Source of the DNA: Nostoc linckia FACHB-104
Lineage (GTDB): Bacteria; Cyanobacteriota; Cyanobacteriia; Cyanobacteriales; Nostocaceae
NCBI RefSeq assembly: GCF_014696615.1
Contig: NZ_JACJQJ010000062.1
Coordinates: forward strand, 1 to 48,643
Direction: 5' to 3'
DNA: 48,643 bases
This document shows positions 16,316 to 25,899 of this stretch, piece by piece. The position numbers were made by a program, and so were the translations under genes. The first letter of the stretch is position 1, and each line of letters begins with the position of its first letter. The notes beneath the pieces are model-generated. The model had not been told where the DNA came from. It saw only the letters and a program-made list of their open reading frames with translations, and did no database searches.

Positions 16316-17314
16316 TTATTTACCAAATCTACGATCTATATCATCCGCTTGAGAACCACCGCGAGTAGAGTTAATTCTTAAAGATGCCCGATCTTTAGAC
16401 AGGTTATAAGTTAAAGGCTTTGTTTTAGAGATGCGGGCTTCACCTTCTTTGGCTAAACTTTGAGGTGGGTATTTAATCATTAAAGCTTTAATTGCCTCAA
16501 TTCTTTTAGGTACTGCTGGATGACCTGAATCAGCTTCAGAACCAGGCATTTGAGATAGAACTTGCATAACTCGTAGACATCCTTCAGGATCAAAGCCGGC
16601 TTTTACAGAAGCTATATAGCCAATTTCATCAGCTTCAAATTCGTGTTGTCTCTCTTGCTCAGCTAGACGTTGTTCTAGTTCTTTTTTCTTTCTTTCAATA
16701 ATCTCATTGATGCGTTTTTGTGAATCTGCTTGGCGTTGCACACCTTGATTACCCAACACCGAACCTAATAGTCCACCAACAGTTCCTCCGATTACACGAT
16801 TCACTACAGCACCACTAACAACAGCCGCCGTTGACTCTTCATTTGCTGCTTGTTGTTCTCCTAAAACTTCTCTTTTTGCTTCTTCTTCTATCTTGGCAAT
16901 TAACTCATTTTTTTGTGCTACACCAATCGCAATGTGCCGTTTAGCATGGTGACCCATTTCATGGGCAACTACACAAGCTAATGCAGAAGAATCACCAGCT
17001 AATTGGTCGAGTATACCATCATAAACCGCTATGAGATTGACATCGGTTGCAAATGCATTCACATCATATTTAGGAATAGTCACAATTCGCCAAGGTCGAT
17101 TATCAAATTCATTAGCACGTGCAATTCTATCTATCACTCGATAAAGGGCATAAAAATCTTCAGGAAGTTGCTTTTTTGCCTGCTCATAGTTGGAAGAGGA
17201 TGTAGGGGCTGGTTTTTTTGGCGTGGCTGGTTTAGCTAATACTGGAAGTGTTGCAGATAACAAAAATAGGCACAAAGAACCACTAGTCAGGAGTTTGGTT
17301 TTCCAGTTGCTCAT
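16316..17314 (-). CDS. Secreted M48-family metalloprotease
   Basis: This 332-residue protein begins with a signal peptide (KTKLLTSGSLCLFLLSATLPVLA, about residues 5-27), so it should reach the periplasm or thylakoid lumen. The zinc motif HEMGH is at residues 118-122 (VVAHEMGHHAKRH) and the third ligand Glu is likely Glu225 in the EFEADEIGY segment (225-233), as in M48 peptidases. Between them lie a glycine-rich hydrophobic segment (VNRVIGGTVGGLLGSVLG) and a charged coiled-coil stretch (about 195-225). The domain order resembles the BepA/LoiP group of envelope proteases, which act in outer-membrane protein quality control; that role is by analogy. It is convergent with the hydrolase gene. Confidence 0.9.
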   Translation of the reverse strand: MSNWKTKLLTSGSLCLFLLSATLPVLAKPATPKKPAPTSSSNYEQAKKQLPEDFYALYRVIDRIARANEFDNRPWRIVTIPKYDVNAFATDVNLIAVYDGILDQLAGDSSALACVVAHEMGHHAKRHIAIGVAQKNELIAKIEEEAKREVLGEQQAANEESTAAVVSGAVVNRVIGGTVGGLLGSVLGNQGVQRQADSQKRINEIIERKKKELEQRLAEQERQHEFEADEIGYIASVKAGFDPEGCLRVMQVLSQMPGSEADSGHPAVPKRIEAIKALMIKYPPQSLAKEGEARISKTKPLTYNLSKDRASLRINSTRGGSQADDIDRRFGK

Positions 17315-17839
17315 GATTTTCAGTATTGTGGTATTTGGAATTTATTTTATACAATAGAGCAATTATATACTGTAAGGCTCAATTTTGTAGATATGCTGCC
17401 TTATAGTCCTTTCTTATCCCTTATAGGGGTTCTTAATTTGGTAATTTACATTGAAAACTTGACTAATTTTAGTAAAAAAAGATATATGTATACTTAGAAT
17501 GAATAAAAAATTATATACAGCAGATTCCAAGTAGGTGAGATACAGATAATTGTAAAGGCACGGCAGTACCGTGCCCCAAGCCGCGTACCTCATTTACCTG
17601 AAATACGCTGTATATCCTTCTTCTGTCACTTTCCGGGAGTGCGATCGCGAGAAGCCTGATAGGCAATCAATACCAGCTATAATATTTAGAAAAAAATCGT
17701 TCTTAGATTTGTTATCAGAAAAGAATCGTGCGTAGGCGTAGCCCGTTTTAGACATCGCCTACTATACAAAAGCTCTAGAATTCAGTCATGGCAAAAGTGT
17801 CCCGAGAGTAGCAAAACAGGGATAACTAAGAATTACCTA
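17315..17839. other. Intergenic region with two palindromic repeats
   Basis: The region contains the hairpin GGCACGG/CCGTGCC (17558-17576) and an element GTAGGCG/CGCCTAC (17732-17762) whose inside reads TAGCCCGTTTTAGACAT, both of the dispersed palindrome type frequent in Nostoc genomes. A HIP1 octamer lies at 17641-17648. No gene is visible. Confidence 0.5.
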
Positions 17840-19132
17840 TTATTTTGACCCATCTAAGCGTCGTTGCCATTCACTGTCAATTTGTGCAGAACGCTCAAAT
17901 TCCTGTTCCAGTAAATCAGTCTCGCTAGAGTACACCAAATCTTCTTTGCCAATTACTTTTTCTGCAGCAAACTGGTGAGCGTAGTCAATCTTGTGCTGTA
18001 GATTTGCATCCACATCTGTTAATAGTCTGGCACGAGAAAGGCGATCGCGATTACGTGCGCTAATTTGACGATTGCGCCACTGAATCCAAAAATAACGCAG
18101 TAATGGTATACCTAAAAAACCTGTTCCATAAGCTAATAGTAGCCAGTAAATGCTTTGTACAAAAGCTACTAACCCGCCTAATTGCGCTGCGACAGTACCA
18201 TCTCTTAACAAACTTCCCAATACTAAGGCTCCCACAAAATTGAGTATGCCTAACCCCGCACTGAGCATGATTTGTCCAGAACCTGCTGCACTAAAACGCC
18301 ATAATGATTCCTCTAAATACACAGGAATAGATTGACGACGCTGGGTGCTAGCTCTAACTTGTAATTCTGGGAAGTAATAAACAATTTGCCCTTCTGGACT
18401 GACTTCTGGTTGCCCATTAAATCTTGTGAGTACGGGTAACATATAATCTTCGTACTCTTGTTGATATTTTTCACCAAGATGATCCAAATAAGGAGCGATT
18501 TGTTCTGCTACCACTGCGCCACGATGATTGCGAATCACAGCAGCAATTTCTTGCCAACGGCGTTCTTCTAAGTTGGCATTAGGATTACCATCACCAAACA
18601 AAAACGAAAATACTGCCTCCAAGAAATTTAGATTACTATTCTGGTTTCTTTCACGTCGTCGCTGCTGGTATTCGGTATGATAATTGGGGCTTAAATACCA
18701 AAATAAATCAGGAAAAAAGAAGAACCCTCCACCCCCAGAATAACTACCTCTATTGTCGCTATCACGATCTGAGTTGAGAGAACTTTGAATTAAGAAGATG
18801 GTAATAATAATGAGGACGATAGAAACAATTAAGAAAATCCCAAAGGAAATCCTAATTAAGTAGAATATAGTCCCCCAAATCTTTTGCCACCATTCTTGAA
18901 GGCGTAACTGCAAATATTTGTTGCGTAAAATTGCTCGAAAATTTTTTGGGAATAGGTAAACAATATCACCTGATTCTGCTACTTGTAAATGTCCGCCAGC
19001 ATCAGATGCTAAAGCTAATAACCCTTGTCCAGCCTGTGCAATATTTAATCCTGCCTGGGTGGCGACATCACCAACAGTGACACGATAACCCAGTTGTTCC
19101 ACAGCCTGCATAATGATGGGATTGGGAGTCAT
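17840..19132 (-). CDS. Cyanobacterial membrane protein with two winged-helix-like repeats, function unknown
   Basis: I do not recognise a characterised family. The 430 residues read as follows. An N-terminal helical module (5-62, VGDVATQAGLNIAQAGQGLL) ends in GDIVYLFP. A strong membrane helix lies at about 88-115. A Gly/Phe-rich loop with four consecutive Phe follows (133-140). A second module (188-255, WQEIAAVIRNHRGAVVAEQ) ends in the matching GQIVYYFP. Two membrane helices follow (about 288-308 and 320-345), then a charged tail. The matching ends indicate that a winged-helix-like domain is repeated on either side of the first membrane helix. The gene stands alone, with a small conserved gene divergent from it. 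Confidence 0.7.
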   Translation of the reverse strand: MTPNPIIMQAVEQLGYRVTVGDVATQAGLNIAQAGQGLLALASDAGGHLQVAESGDIVYLFPKNFRAILRNKYLQLRLQEWWQKIWGTIFYLIRISFGIFLIVSIVLIIITIFLIQSSLNSDRDSDNRGSYSGGGGFFFFPDLFWYLSPNYHTEYQQRRRERNQNSNLNFLEAVFSFLFGDGNPNANLEERRWQEIAAVIRNHRGAVVAEQIAPYLDHLGEKYQQEYEDYMLPVLTRFNGQPEVSPEGQIVYYFPELQVRASTQRRQSIPVYLEESLWRFSAAGSGQIMLSAGLGILNFVGALVLGSLLRDGTVAAQLGGLVAFVQSIYWLLLAYGTGFLGIPLLRYFWIQWRNRQISARNRDRLSRARLLTDVDANLQHKIDYAHQFAAEKVIGKEDLVYSSETDLLEQEFERSAQIDSEWQRRLDGSK

Positions 19133-19337
19133 TGCTCTCCTCTCCTGTTAAATATCTTTACTCTCTTTATTTAAGTATAAAGTTTTATTTGGGGTGGCTG
19201 AGGAGAGCGATCGCTAATTCCAAATTCACCTGCAAACAATTCTTTATTTTTGCGAATTTGCTGTTTTGGTTGCCGCTTCATTCATGTTAAAATTGTCTTT
19301 CTCGGCTTGGTTAAACAGCAAATTTTCTGCTTGCAAT

Positions 19338-19817
19338 ATGGTTCAGTATACTCTCGCTCAAAGTCCAGAAATTATCCTCACTGTTTCTGGCAAAGACTCA
19401 GCCAAAGCCCGTGAGAAAGCAATGGATCAACTGATGGAACTGATGGATGCAGGTAAGCTACCCACAGAACTAGAAGAAGGATTTGGCCCTCAACAATTAA
19501 TTGAAATTAAAGAACCAGCCACTGATACTACTAGTGGCGAAGACGCTATTACTCAAGCTGTCCAGATTCTTAGCAACCTGGCCACACTCAAGCTTAAAGT
19601 TCAAGAATCACGTAATGAAGCCTTAGAAATTCGCAAAGCAGTTGACGTTCTGTTCTCAGATAATTCGGTGACTGAAGAGGAAATTACTCGCCTCAAAGAA
19701 GGATTCAAAGTGCTGAAGAATTTTGCCCAAGCTAATCTACGTTTCCAAGAAGCTAGAACTAAAGCCGAACAAGCACGAGAAGTTCTCGATCAGGCTTTAA
19801 AATCACCCGATAAATAG
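19338..19817 (+). CDS. Conserved cyanobacterial protein of unknown function
   Basis: The protein has 159 residues from the ATG at 19338 (MVQYTLAQSPEIILTVSG), which I prefer because an upstream extension from 19266 or 19284 is of odd composition (MLKLSFSAWLNSKFSACN). It begins with a short beta segment and helix (KAREKAMDQLMELMDAG), then a Pro/Gly turn (FGPQQLIEI). Residues 70-159 are helical and charged, likely a coiled coil (LKVQESRNEALEIRKAVDVLF; FQEARTKAEQAREVLDQAL). No membrane segment or catalytic motif. It is divergent from the membrane protein gene and convergent with the tyrosine kinase gene. I do not recognise the function. Confidence 0.7.
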   Translation: MVQYTLAQSPEIILTVSGKDSAKAREKAMDQLMELMDAGKLPTELEEGFGPQQLIEIKEPATDTTSGEDAITQAVQILSNLATLKLKVQESRNEALEIRKAVDVLFSDNSVTEEEITRLKEGFKVLKNFAQANLRFQEARTKAEQAREVLDQALKSPDK

Positions 19818-19947
19818 CAAGCCAATAAATTGTGAAGCTTAAGTAAAATTACTCCTTTTATTTTCCTAGTATTTAACAATACTGTGGTAATTGTTAATCA
19901 CTAACTAAGTTAATTAATTATGAATAACAATTACCCGTATTTCTCAT

Positions 19948-22173
19948 CTAACTTCGTTTAGCTTTACTGATGTTAGCAGAAGCATTTACAGAGTTACTAT
20001 TAGTTACCACTTTCTCTGCACTAACCTTTTCGCCACTCATGCTTTGCCTGTAATAGTGTTGATAGTATTGATAAGAAACAGGCGCAGCATCTTTAGACTT
20101 ATTAGCTATCATCCCTAAAAGAGGAGTGCCAGAAATTTGAATTTGTTCTAATGCTTGCTGTAGTGCGGTACGCTTGAGATTGCCTAAACCTGCAACTAGT
20201 ACAAGCCCATCAGTATTAGCTGCTAATAAGTAAGCATCTCCAAATCCTAAAAGTGGAGGCGTGTCATAAATGACTAAGTCAAAACTAACTTGCAGTTCCT
20301 CCATCAGATTCTGCATTTTTTGAGACGCAAGTAACCGCATCGAGTCTGGTGGAATCGGCCCTGCTGGCATCACAAACATATTATCTTCCAGGGGAGATGG
20401 CTCAATCACATTGTGCCAGTCTAAATCTTGGGAAATTACGTCTGTCAACCCCTGGATGTTCATGAGTCCCACTCGATTGTGTAGGCTAGGCGCACGTAAA
20501 TTTGCATCCACAAGTAATACTCGTTGTCCCATTGCTGCTGCTGCTTGTGCTAGCTGCGTCGCAATTGTAGACTTGCCATCTCCTTGTCCTGCTGAACTAA
20601 TTACAAGTGAGCGAATTGGTGTATCTGAACCCAAAAGCAGAATATTAGTGTAAAGAGAGCGGAAAACTTCAAAGAAAGAAGACCCTTCTGTATTTTGCAC
20701 ACCTCTGGATACAGAGTCTTTCGTAGTTGCTTCTAGTTCTTTTCTTAAAGGAACTATTCCTAGTAATGGCAACCTGGTAGCATCTTTGAGTTCTTGAGAA
20801 GAGTAGAAAATATTACTGAGTTTATCTACAACTAAAGCTGTTCCTACACCCAAAAGTAAACCCAAGAGACCACCTAGCGCTAAGTTTCTCTTCGCACTGT
20901 CTGAAATTGCTAAAGGTTCATTGACTTTAGAAAGTTGCGGATCTAGCAGCACCCAAGGTTGTTGTTTTTGAGCTTTCTCAATTTGCAAAGCTTGTTGTTT
21001 ACTTGTAAATTGAGTTAGAGCCTCGTTAGCAATTTGTAATTCTCTTTGAATGTTGTCGTAATTGCGGCTAATCGTTGCCAGCTTTCTAACTTCACTGTAA
21101 ATATTATTGATTTTCTCATCTAGAGAGCGATCGCGTGCTGAAAGTTCTTGAATGCGGCTTTGAAAATCCTTTTGTACACGCGCTTCTTCTTGTGCCAGCA
21201 ATGGAAGTAAAGATTCTTTCTTTTGTCTTAAAGTCACCATTGCCGGGTTTTCATCTGTAAACACGGCTGATTGTTGCTTAATCGCAATGTCTGCTGCTTG
21301 AATCTGATCCAGAATTTTTTGGTAACGAGCATTATCACTTAATAAAGAATTACCAGCCCTCTCTCCAGGCTCTCGGGATAATTCTCTTTGTAACTCCTCA
21401 TACTTAGCTACCATCTGTTCTAGCTGGACTCGATTCTCTATTCGCTGCTGCCGAAAAAGTGTAAGTTGACCAGATAGCTCTTGACTTTTCTGGACAGGTT
21501 CAATCAAGTTATTGTCCAGACGCAAATTTCGCAATTGCTCCTGCCAGTATTTTAAACTCTTCTCTAATGGCTGTTTTTGTCTATCCACAAACTGAATAGC
21601 AACTTCCACATCTGATTGCCGTTCCTGCAAACTATATTGCAGATACGCATCAGCAATCAGCTTTAACACATCAGTTACTAGTTGTTGATCTGAATTCTGA
21701 TATCCGATACTTATAATATTTGGTTTTGTGGATGAGATAGTTAAGTAATAGACCAGCGTGTCATAAGTGATTCCTGGGTATTGATCCCGAAGCTTTTCTA
21801 CAATCGGATTTAACACCTTAGGACTCTGTAGAACCGTCATCGTCGTCTGAGTTTCTTTCGTCGATTCAGGAGGTGCAATTTTATCTTGACTACTTATAGA
21901 TTGAGGAACATTAGCTGTTACCTTATCCTCACCAGTCACTGGTTTGGTAAGAATATCAAAAGTTCCTTGGTAAATTGGGGGGTCTGTTTCCGCCTTAAGT
22001 ACTGCTGCTGTTGCCACTAAAGCAGTTGTACCACCAATTAACAATAGTCTGCGACGCAGAACAGCTCCAACTTGACCCAGGTTTAATCCACCTTCTTCAT
22101 CATTTAACTGGGTAAAGTTTGCTTGTGATAAGGGGTGAGAATATTTTTCCGACTTCAGCATAGCATTTGTCAA
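19948..22173 (-). CDS. Wzc-like polysaccharide co-polymerase and tyrosine autokinase
   Basis: This 741-residue fused membrane protein controls polysaccharide chain length. A Wzz domain with a first membrane helix (about 46-62) and a long periplasmic coiled coil (about 180-420) leads to a second membrane helix (about 435-455, LALGGLLGLLLGVGTALVV). The cytoplasmic BY-kinase domain has Walker A GQGDGKST (529-536), Walker A' with Asp556 (LLVDANLR) and Walker B DLVIYD (632-637). A tyrosine cluster SYQYYQHYY (700-708) should be the autophosphorylation site. Family knowledge: cycles of phosphorylation and oligomerisation set polymer length. It is the last gene of the polysaccharide locus, separated from the polymerase gene by a tRNA and 691 bases, so it probably has its own promoter. 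Confidence 0.93.
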   Translation of the reverse strand: MTNAMLKSEKYSHPLSQANFTQLNDEEGGLNLGQVGAVLRRRLLLIGGTTALVATAAVLKAETDPPIYQGTFDILTKPVTGEDKVTANVPQSISSQDKIAPPESTKETQTTMTVLQSPKVLNPIVEKLRDQYPGITYDTLVYYLTISSTKPNIISIGYQNSDQQLVTDVLKLIADAYLQYSLQERQSDVEVAIQFVDRQKQPLEKSLKYWQEQLRNLRLDNNLIEPVQKSQELSGQLTLFRQQRIENRVQLEQMVAKYEELQRELSREPGERAGNSLLSDNARYQKILDQIQAADIAIKQQSAVFTDENPAMVTLRQKKESLLPLLAQEEARVQKDFQSRIQELSARDRSLDEKINNIYSEVRKLATISRNYDNIQRELQIANEALTQFTSKQQALQIEKAQKQQPWVLLDPQLSKVNEPLAISDSAKRNLALGGLLGLLLGVGTALVVDKLSNIFYSSQELKDATRLPLLGIVPLRKELEATTKDSVSRGVQNTEGSSFFEVFRSLYTNILLLGSDTPIRSLVISSAGQGDGKSTIATQLAQAAAAMGQRVLLVDANLRAPSLHNRVGLMNIQGLTDVISQDLDWHNVIEPSPLEDNMFVMPAGPIPPDSMRLLASQKMQNLMEELQVSFDLVIYDTPPLLGFGDAYLLAANTDGLVLVAGLGNLKRTALQQALEQIQISGTPLLGMIANKSKDAAPVSYQYYQHYYRQSMSGEKVSAEKVVTNSNSVNASANISKAKRS

Positions 22174-22864
22174 CTAAACTACTTATATTCCTGTAACAGG
22201 TGAATTCTTCGATTCAATCTTGGATAGGTAGTTAGATTGCTCCGAAGTAAGCTTGTGTTTTTCTGCACCCTCGTAAATCAATATAAATTTATTGACTACT
22301 TAGAAAATATATCTTAAATAGTAATATCTTTTACACAAGTAATACTTACTTTAAAAGATTTACTTTTAACAACTTGATATAAAGCTCAAATAAATTTGAA
22401 TACATGTACTTTAACTACAGTAGCATTACGCAAGAAGAATTGGTGAAATTCTTTAAAAGATTAAGTAGAATTTTCTTAACATCCGCCAGTTTTTCCAGTA
22501 TAAATACGGTTAAATCCCTCTTAAGGTGTACATCAGTACTCATTTTGAAGGAGTAAATACACTCAAAGAATATTCTTTTCTCTACTTTTCCAAGCATCAA
22601 TCAGCATCTGTAGAGCAGGTAAAATCCAGTTCTCATAAATAGCTGTAATTGCAAGCATTTATGGTTTAACACAATCATTGGGACAGGATTTACTGCTCAC
22701 TTAGCTCTGCTCACAACAAATTATGAATATATATTGCAAAGCAGAGATAACTTTCTTGGCTTCATCCCTAGCTACTAATAAAAAAATACAGTGTAATATA
22801 CCAATTTAGGTAAACTATAAGAGTTCTATTAGCGGGTATGTATTACTTGAGATTAATTATATAA
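22174..22864. other. Upstream region of the tyrosine kinase gene
   Basis: These 691 AT-rich bases probably contain the promoter of the kinase gene. A GTA-N8-TAC sequence is at 22321-22334, resembling an NtcA box but without a matching -10 element. A 61-codon open frame on the minus strand (22415-22600) has no ribosome site and no recognisable content. Nothing else stands out. Confidence 0.4.
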
Positions 22865-22936
22865 CTGGGGCGCTAGGATTCGAACCTAGGGATGGCGGGA
22901 CCAAAACCCGCTGCCTTACCACTTGGCTACGCCCCA
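22865..22936 (-). tRNA. tRNA-Gln (anticodon TTG)
   Basis: The 72-base gene folds into a complete cloverleaf. The acceptor TGGGGCG/CGCCCCA has discriminator G. The anticodon stem GCGGG/CCCGC holds loop TTTTGGT with anticodon TTG, reading CAA/CAG. The T arm CTAGG-TTCGAAT-CCTAG is perfect. The CCA end is not encoded. It lies inside the polysaccharide locus, between the polymerase and kinase genes and on their strand. Confidence 0.97.
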
Positions 22937-23179
22937 ATGAAGAATTGCACTTTAGATAATATAGCAGCTACTACCTGGGTGGTGTCAAGTATTTATGAGA
23001 GTTTTGTTAGGACAACTCTGTTCTCACTATGTACTACTAATATCAAGATAGTAGTTTAGTAAGAATCTTGACGACTGCCAAAGATTTGATCTCCAGGCTC
23101 TTGAGGATAAAAATTAAAGACTTCTGGAGCTATGACTCTCCACACCAAGATAAACGTTGATTGATGTCTGCCAGCGCCA

Positions 23180-24517
23180 CTATCTAATTGCCAATCGCCT
23201 CTCGTGCCATCGCAGACCAATCAAAGTGGCTATCGAGAGCATATATCCTGGTTCTTCCATCAAGGTAAAAATAAAACCGTTAACCAATACAGTCAGCATC
23301 ATCAATTTACAAAAACTATCACAGCAGAGCTTACGCCATACAATCGATGCTAGATATAGGTATGTTGCCAAGCCTAAAAAGCCGGAATCTCCCCAAATTG
23401 CAACCCAACCAAACAAAGGTGAGAAAAAGCTGGAGTCTAGATAATTACCGCGCCATACATTCCAAACCGCTTCACTACAAGGGTGAATAGTAGCGCCTAG
23501 CGGTTCTAGTAAACTCCTATACTGTTCTAGCATCCAACCACCTAATCGCCCAACAGTATGACCAGGGCCAAGTCCTAAAAACCAGTTTAATAATGATTTA
23601 AAATAAGAAGGAATTATACGAAATGAGCTTGTTTTGAGAACAGTTGCATCACCATTAGGCCCATAAATTTCTGGTCTAATCCAAGTTTTAAATGCTCTAA
23701 AAGCTTCCAGATTTTCGATGCACCAAAATAGTATGTAACCAATGATAATTGCACTTATTATATATTGCAAGGTTAGTTTAATATCTTTGACACTAATAAA
23801 AATTAAGATTAGCCAGGCTGCAAGTAATACCATTAATGCCTGTTTGGCATCGGCTAATAAAAGTGCTATAAAAGATGCAATAACTACAGATATTCTCAGG
23901 AAAATAGGTTTGTTATTTGCACTAATAAAATAATATAAGCTGAAGGACATACTCACGCTAGCACCAATAACATGACCCCCTCCAGATAGATAAAAAACTC
24001 CTTGGACATTATCTTCTAAAGTCATGCTAGTTCTCTGAAGTAAACCAATTCCTAGCAATATTCTCTGGAGAATACTTAATATTACGTGAATAGTAGCAAA
24101 ACCTAAGAGCCAACCTCTAAATTTTTTAAAAGTTGCTAAGGAGAATGGTATACAAATAATTGTAATCAGCAAGACAAAAGGCTCCGCAAGTAGCATGAAA
24201 GCTAAGATTAAATTGATAAATCCCGCATGATTTAAAAGAGCACTTGCAGTAATTACCCCTAGCAGCAGTATGAGGGCAAACATGAGACTTTTGGTAATGA
24301 TTATCTGCTTTCTGTCATGAACCCGAGTTTTGGTAATCACAATACCAAAAACAATTGGTACCACTGCGAAGTGCAGAAAATTTATGAGTGAGGGCGCACC
24401 TATAGACTCAACAATTCGAGGAAAAAAAACAGTAGCAAATGCAATTAATACTAAAACAGAGTTTTGAATGTAATTCTTAGGGTGCTTGTAAAACTCTAAG
24501 GAATTGGTGTTAGTCAT
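23180..24517 (-). CDS. Wzy/O-antigen-ligase-like polysaccharide polymerase
   Basis: This 445-residue integral membrane protein has about ten to twelve hydrophobic helices. A large soluble loop near residues 300-375 contains LGLGPGHTVGRLGGWMLEQY and a following His-rich area (ATIHPCSEAVWN), then WGDSGFLGLATYLYL, typical of O-antigen ligase/Wzy-type enzymes. Expected role: polymerising flipped lipid-linked repeat units in the periplasm before export. It is 176 bases downstream of the nearest glycosyltransferase gene. Sequence divergence in this family is high, so polymerase versus ligase cannot be separated; the locus with flippase and Wzc favours polymerase. Confidence 0.82.
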   Translation of the reverse strand: MTNTNSLEFYKHPKNYIQNSVLVLIAFATVFFPRIVESIGAPSLINFLHFAVVPIVFGIVITKTRVHDRKQIIITKSLMFALILLLGVITASALLNHAGFINLILAFMLLAEPFVLLITIICIPFSLATFKKFRGWLLGFATIHVILSILQRILLGIGLLQRTSMTLEDNVQGVFYLSGGGHVIGASVSMSFSLYYFISANNKPIFLRISVVIASFIALLLADAKQALMVLLAAWLILIFISVKDIKLTLQYIISAIIIGYILFWCIENLEAFRAFKTWIRPEIYGPNGDATVLKTSSFRIIPSYFKSLLNWFLGLGPGHTVGRLGGWMLEQYRSLLEPLGATIHPCSEAVWNVWRGNYLDSSFFSPLFGWVAIWGDSGFLGLATYLYLASIVWRKLCCDSFCKLMMLTVLVNGFIFTLMEEPGYMLSIATLIGLRWHERRLAIR

Positions 24518-24693
24518 GTTTTTTTCGTACTGGAATATATCAAATGATATAAATATATGATAGGCATCAATGAATCATCGCAAGTGAATATGAACGATAA
24601 AACTGAACTATGTAAATTTTTGTAGGGATAAATGTTCAAGGTTAAAGTTTTTTCTTTAAACCTTTACCCTGAAACTTCTGAATTGCCACTGAG

Positions 24694-25857
24694 CTACTTA
24701 TGTTGAGCCTTGGCATAAATATTGATCAGTTGTTGGTAATTTTTCTGAGCTGTGTACTTGGCTTCAAATTCGGATCTTGCTTCCTGTCGCATCTGAGAAA
24801 GCATAGAGGAATTGGCTAAAACCAATTCAACCTTAGCTGTTAAATCCTCAGCATCACCAGGACGAAAATGCAGTCCAGTTCGGCCAGAATCTACTAACTC
24901 TGCGATCGCGCCAATATTAGCAGCAATTACAGGAGTACCTTTGGCGAATGCTTCAACCGCCACCCGGCCAAAGGTTTCATACCATTTAGAAGGAAACACT
25001 AAAAACATCGCTTCCCCCATCAAAGCATGGACTTCTGACATTGGTCTACGTCCTAACCATTCCACCTGCGGAATGCGCTTGGTAGCTGCTATCACTTCTG
25101 CTGATAAAGGGCCATCACCAATAATCTTCAGTGGTATTTTTCCATCTAATTTTTCCCAAGCAGCAAGTAGCGTATCTAATCCCTTTTCTTCAGAAAGTCT
25201 TCCCACAAAAAGAGCATAACCACCTCTTCCTTCACCTACACCAGGATCGGGATGGACAAAATTTGGCTTAACTACAATCTTGTGTGCGGGTAACCCGCCT
25301 TGAATCATTTTCTGCCGCGCAAATTCAGTCAAAGTGATATAAATATCTACCATTTGTGTCCAAGTTTGCATTGCCCGATGCCAAGTTAGCATTGTGGCTA
25401 CAGTCCCAGTTGCCATTTTGCTGTCTCGATAGCAATTATGCATGATGCCAGGATAGGGAATAAACTTTCCCAAACAGTCTTCGCATACTTGACCATCCCG
25501 AAAAAACAGCCCATTGGGGCACAGCAGTCGGTAATTACGGAGAGTTTGGACTACAGGTACACCCTGTTCTTTAGCTGCATAATAGACTGAGGGAGAAATT
25601 AAGGGAAAGAAATTTTGGATGTGAACGATATTGTAGGTAGAGTTTTGCAGTAGTTTTTTGACTATTTGGTAAGCTTCTGTTGACCAGACTGTACGCAGTG
25701 CCATTTGCACTGGAGGTATAGATTTAACACGAATATTATCTTCTTCATAGAAGTCAACATGATGCCCGTTTTCTTGCAAAATCTGCCGTTCTAACCCTTG
25801 GGATTCATCCTCTCCTCCACGAATCAGATACTTGTTGTGTACACTTAGAATTTGCAT
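24694..25857 (-). CDS. GT4-type glycosyltransferase with a four-cysteine motif
   Basis: This is a 387-residue GT-B fold enzyme. The N-terminus is MQILSVHNKYLIRGGED, and GRLSEEKG (219-226) starts the donor domain. The pair Glu294/Glu302 in YETFGRVAVEA is the E-x7-E signature of retaining GT4 enzymes. Four cysteines at 113 (LLCPNG), 125, 128 and 142 form a C-x11-C-x2-C-x13-C pattern seen in a subset of this family and possibly binding a metal. It should add a sugar from a nucleotide donor to the lipid-linked repeat unit in the cytoplasm. Acceptor and sugar unknown. It follows the next glycosyltransferase by 42 bases. Confidence 0.88.
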   Translation of the reverse strand: MQILSVHNKYLIRGGEDESQGLERQILQENGHHVDFYEEDNIRVKSIPPVQMALRTVWSTEAYQIVKKLLQNSTYNIVHIQNFFPLISPSVYYAAKEQGVPVVQTLRNYRLLCPNGLFFRDGQVCEDCLGKFIPYPGIMHNCYRDSKMATGTVATMLTWHRAMQTWTQMVDIYITLTEFARQKMIQGGLPAHKIVVKPNFVHPDPGVGEGRGGYALFVGRLSEEKGLDTLLAAWEKLDGKIPLKIIGDGPLSAEVIAATKRIPQVEWLGRRPMSEVHALMGEAMFLVFPSKWYETFGRVAVEAFAKGTPVIAANIGAIAELVDSGRTGLHFRPGDAEDLTAKVELVLANSSMLSQMRQEARSEFEAKYTAQKNYQQLINIYAKAQHK

Positions 25858-25899
25858 AATTAGTACCTTACTTCTCCCTCAAATAACAGTTAACGCAAA

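Noticed and set aside
19266-19337. N-terminal extension of the conserved 159-residue protein
   Set aside because: It uses TTG or a later ATG without SD and gives an atypical sequence; MVQYTL at 19338 is the more natural start.
22321-22334. GTA-N8-TAC sequence resembling an NtcA binding site upstream of the tyrosine kinase gene
   Set aside because: No TAN3T box at the expected 22-23 base distance on either strand, and such a match is expected by chance in several hundred AT-rich bases.
22415-22600. 61-codon minus-strand ORF upstream of the kinase gene
   Set aside because: No ribosome site, no recognisable domain, AT-rich chance composition.
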